From Desulfobacteraceae bacterium (GTDB lineage: Bacteria > Desulfobacterota > DSM-4660 > Desulfatiglandales > HGW-15), in contig RPPU01000196.1 of NCBI GenBank assembly GCA_003819975.1, positions 1 to 7,881 on the forward strand: DNA of 7,881 nucleotides. Direction: 5' to 3'. This document shows, in pieces, positions 7,801 to 7,881 of this stretch. A program made the translations under genes and the position numbers. Under the pieces are notes generated by a model. It did no database searches, was not told where the DNA came from, and saw nothing but the letters and a program-made list of their open reading frames with translations. Every line of letters begins with the position of its first letter. Positions within the stretch are counted from its first letter, which is position 1.

Positions 7801-7881
7801 GATTATCCGCAAAATAAAACCATCTATGAATTATTCGAAAGCCAAGCGGATCAAACACCCGAGGCGGTTGCCTTGGTGTAC
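1810..7881 (+). CDS. Hybrid PKS-NRPS megasynthase KS-AT-KR-ACP-C-A... (3' partial)
   Basis: The reading frame is open from ATG 1810 to the window edge, 2024 codons with no stop, so the protein continues downstream. The start is supported by the TAAGGA site 6 bases upstream and by the KS fold beginning at about residue 12 (MEIAIIGMSGRFPGA). Domains by residue: KS 12-437; AT with flanking linkers 447-907; KR 936-1430; ACP 1468-1543; C 1558-1984; A-domain beginning 2004-2024. It is one complete type I PKS extension module followed by the start of an NRPS module. It should take the N-methylaminoacyl chain from the upstream PCP, add a two-carbon unit, reduce the beta-ketone if the KR is active, and condense the product with another amino acid. 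No dehydratase, enoylreductase or C-methyltransferase is present between AT and KR or between KR and ACP. Odd points are cofactor-site substitutions in the KR, a Pro in the C-domain HHxxxDG motif, and lower G+C after the AT. Confidence 0.97.
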   Translation, partial: MTEKKHSQTGMEIAIIGMSGRFPGANNIQEFWENLKNGVESISFFTNEELRQSGFQADLLENPNYVKARGILANAEYFDASFFGYSHVDARVMDPQIRIFHECVLEALEHAGYDPYSYKGLIGLFAGASSNLYWQALTTSLSGRDSAGSFNTDLLNDKDFLTTRISYVLNLNGPSVVIQTACSTSLVAVHVACRLLLTRGCNIALAGGVSVSMPQKRGHLYQEGMIMSSDGHCRTFDAEASGTVGGEGAGVVVLKRLEDAKKDGDTIWAVIKGSEINNDGFEKVGYTAPSIGGQSKIVKKTHYMAGVDPETIGYIEAHGTGTALGDPIEIEALKKAFNTLKRNYCAVGSVKTNIGHLNEAAGIAGLIKTVLALQHKLIPPSLHYKTPNPRIDFTSSPFYVNTRLQDWNANMHPRRAGVSSFGIGGTNAHVILEEAPEIADDKTGRPYQLLLISAKTETALDRATIHLRNYIEKNPGINLADAAYTLQVGRRSFDYRRMLVSKGYKNALELLADDNLPRLTVSEQRDQTRSTAFMFSGVGDHYVQMAKELYQWEPIFHQTIDRCCEWLRPLLNLDLRDILYPTEMNQAVPPQEWDFRQMLGRSETPLSAADMRLNRVELAQPAVFVIEYALVELLKTWGVVPDVLIGYSLGEYVAACVAGVFSLQDALTIVARRAQLIQLLPEGAMLFVSLSESRVHAFLNESIQLAVVNDPEHCVLSGSRPALIQLEKQLTEKSISCRKIETTHALHSKMMEPIKAELTGLVQAIQLHKPQIPYLSNVTGDWITGEEATNPAYWARHLCETVRFTDGLEKLLSEPEGILVEIGPGQSLSSFARQHPACTQKQLMRILPTMRHAYDRQPDLLFLLGALGKLWLAGIQMNWLGFYNRERRRRIPLPTYPFERHHYWIEKNLSAMFDERLMPVPRIQSASIKKTAMENWFYLPSWERVELITAQTKRDNRRCLLFVNDNRLAVRLSERLQGELHDPVIVTIGAKFNKQKNNHYCINPREKNGYHFLFNDLYAQARFPELIIHLWTMSDTIPSPFDPESVRRSQDAGFYSLLYLTRAIGEHNISQDIEIITVSNNLHEVTGEEIIDPWKAMLLGPCKVIPQEYGNIRCRSIDLWLTESEIDREAELSENLAAEFLAQCDEPVIAYRNNRRWVQVFKIIQPGAWNKILNKADSGALPWRKNGVYLITGGLDEMGLFFAECLAKTVKAKLILLSHSEFPLKEAWEEWIQSYASDDPIRRRIIKIKEIEAAGSEVLVYRVDFSEFKEVEKIVNAAEKKLGAIRGIIHAAGANKPDFISEINKEAYESYFQEKTYGLLNLAEVFRDRDLDFCALMSSLSSILGGLGFAAYAAANIFMDSFVLNFGRSRKWISINWDGWNFNEEKSKDGSAGKESIDLAIGPLEGWEAFRRILNLPHINQIIVSTGSLEDRFKKWIKLETAKKLDDLQNDHIRLRFERPNLSTSYTAPQDETEKRLTIIWQEFFGLENIGSEDSFFELGGNSLKVITLAAKIHKEFEVKVWVRDIFQRPTIRELAKRIKSMEPSPYSSIQPVEKKEFYPVSSAQKRMYVLKMIEDDGTSYNIPGAIIIEGNLDQQRLEDAFRLLLERHEGLRTSFDAINGEPAQKIHDHVDFNIQRLKTDEEKAKNLAKEFIKPFDLSKTPLLRVLLLKIASKRHILLYDMPHIISDGTSTNLLMKEFAALYNQETLPALRIQYKDFSIWQNNFFKTDILKKQREYWLNVFTGEIPVLDLPTDYPRPSMQNFEGDRLSLGTDAVLTERLNQLAAKTGSTLYMVLLSAYNILLSKYTGQEDIIVGSPIAGRPHIDLQNIIGIFTNTLAMRNFPKGNKSYREFLNEVKENSLKAYENQDYPFEELVGQMNLPRNLSRNPLFDTMFLLHNIDVEEIVLSDLKLLPYEFERKTTIFDITLMSMETSEGIRITLEYCTKLYKKETMAKFAMHFLKLLREIATGPEKKLADLEMLTENERGRILIEFNRTQADYPQNKTIYELFESQADQTPEAVALVY
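1843..3120 (+). other. Ketosynthase (KS) domain
   Basis: This beta-ketoacyl synthase performs the decarboxylative Claisen condensation. The catalytic triad is intact: Cys182 in QTACSTS, His318 in EAHGTGTALGDP and His356 in KTNIGHLNEAAG, with Lys351 of the same motif. The domain ends with the usual GIGGTNAHVILEEAP. Gln replaces the usual Asp before TACS, and the sequence around KVGYTAPSIGGQ and MPQKRGHLYQEG is, from memory, typical of KS domains that accept chains from NRPS carriers. That agrees with the PCP that ends the preceding protein. The extending Cys is present, so this is not a KSQ loading domain. Confidence 0.96.
3148..4530 (+). other. Acyltransferase (AT) domain with KS-AT and post-AT linkers
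   Basis: This cis-acting AT loads the extender unit on the ACP. The KS-AT linker starts YQLLLISAK; the AT core begins with FMFSGVGDHY (FSGVGDHY is residues 535-542). The nucleophile is Ser648 in GYSLGE, a conserved arginine pair follows in ARRAQLI (672-673), and the catalytic His is 747 in HALHS. The post-AT linker has the classical LPTYPFERHHYW (893-904). The HALH motif resembles the malonyl-type HAFH rather than the methylmalonyl YASH, so malonyl-CoA is the likely substrate. FSGVGDHY in place of FPGQGAQ and GYS in place of GHS mark a divergent AT subgroup that I associate with hybrid NRPS/PKS clusters, not a dead enzyme. Confidence 0.93.
4612..6120 (+). other. Ketoreductase (KR) domain, structural plus catalytic halves
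   Basis: The KR consists of an N-terminal structural subdomain starting at about residue 936 (FYLPSWER) and a catalytic Rossmann half starting at about 1187 (GVYLITGG). It should reduce the beta-keto thioester with NADPH. The catalytic residues are present: Lys1315 (EKTYG), Ser1339, Tyr1352 and Asn1356 in SSLSSILGGLGFAAYAAAN, with the standard Ser-Tyr spacing of 13. Two cofactor-site positions are unusual. The nucleotide-binding loop reads TGGLDEMG (1192-1199), with Asp1196 where Gly is expected, and the loop after the second strand reads LLSHS, with His1219 where Arg (LLGRS) is expected. The LDD motif of B-type KRs and the Trp of A-type KRs are both absent, so the hydroxyl stereochemistry cannot be read. 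The KR fold is certain; its activity is uncertain. Confidence 0.9.
6211..6438 (+). other. Acyl carrier protein (ACP) domain
   Basis: This carrier domain begins at about residue 1468 (TAPQDETEKRL) and continues EDSFFELGGNSLKVITLAAKI, then VRDIFQRPTIRELAKRI. Ser1503 in GGNSL (codon 6316-6318) is the predicted phosphopantetheine site. It carries the PKS intermediate between AT loading, KS condensation and KR reduction, and donates it to the C domain about 15 residues downstream. The FFELGGNSL sequence is PCP-like, as is common for carriers sitting before a C domain in hybrid enzymes. Confidence 0.95.
6481..7760 (+). other. Condensation (C) domain
   Basis: This NRPS condensation domain has its motifs in order: C1 SSAQKRMY (1562-1569); C2 RHEGLRTSF (from 1608); C3 DMPHIISDGTS with His1684 and Asp1688; C4 YKDFSIWQ (from 1715); C5 IIVGSPIAGR (from 1812), leading into IGIFTNTLAMR; and C7 SRNPLFDTMF (near 1886). 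It should form an amide between the polyketide-extended acyl chain on the ACP and the amino acid of the following module. The second His of HHxxxDG, regarded as the catalytic or positioning residue, and the Asp are intact, but the first His is Pro1683. The general sequence looks like C domains acting on non-epimerised donors. I see no epimerase or dual E/C signature. Confidence 0.93.
7819..7881 (+). other. Start of an adenylation domain (truncated by window edge)
   Basis: After the C-domain linker (EFNRTQADYPQN) the sequence TIYELFESQADQTPEAVALV is the standard opening of an NRPS A domain. Only 21 residues are inside the window, so neither the core motifs nor the substrate code can be seen. 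It shows that the second protein contains an NRPS module after its PKS module. Confidence 0.9.

Overview
The window is the interior of a hybrid nonribosomal peptide synthetase / polyketide synthase (NRPS/PKS) assembly line. All of it is coding on the + strand, and both genes run off the window edges. Only 9 bases are non-coding. I see no RNA gene, mobile element, CRISPR array or promoter.

Layout: (1) Bases 1-1800 are the 3' part of an NRPS gene. It holds the C-terminal subdomain of an adenylation (A) domain split by an N-methyltransferase, then a peptidyl carrier protein (PCP) and a polar C-terminal tail. (2) Bases 1801-1809 are a junction where the stop codon forms part of the next gene's ribosome binding site. 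(3) Bases 1810-7881 are the first 2024 codons of a second megasynthase, with no stop codon. Its order is ketosynthase (KS), acyltransferase (AT), ketoreductase (KR), acyl carrier protein (ACP), condensation (C) domain, and the first residues of the next A domain.

How the genes work together (inference from domain order): an amino acid chosen by the upstream A domain is N-methylated on its PCP and handed across the protein-protein junction to the KS. It is extended by two carbons from an AT-selected unit, probably malonyl-CoA. The beta-ketone is then reduced if the KR works, and the C domain condenses the product with the next amino acid. A working KR would give an N-methyl, gamma-amino-beta-hydroxy (statine-like) unit. 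A dead KR would leave a beta-keto unit. The KR has its catalytic Ser-Tyr-Asn-Lys residues but two unusual substitutions in the NADPH-binding region, so this is the main open question.

Organism: a bacterium. Hand-counted samples of 300 bases give about 47-50% G+C in the methyltransferase, KS and AT, and about 35-44% in the KR and C domain. The domain flavours (FSGVGDHY-type AT, QTACSTS-type KS, Firmicutes-like C domain) recall hybrid clusters of Bacilli/Clostridia, Cyanobacteria and Deltaproteobacteria-like groups. I cannot name the genus or the product.
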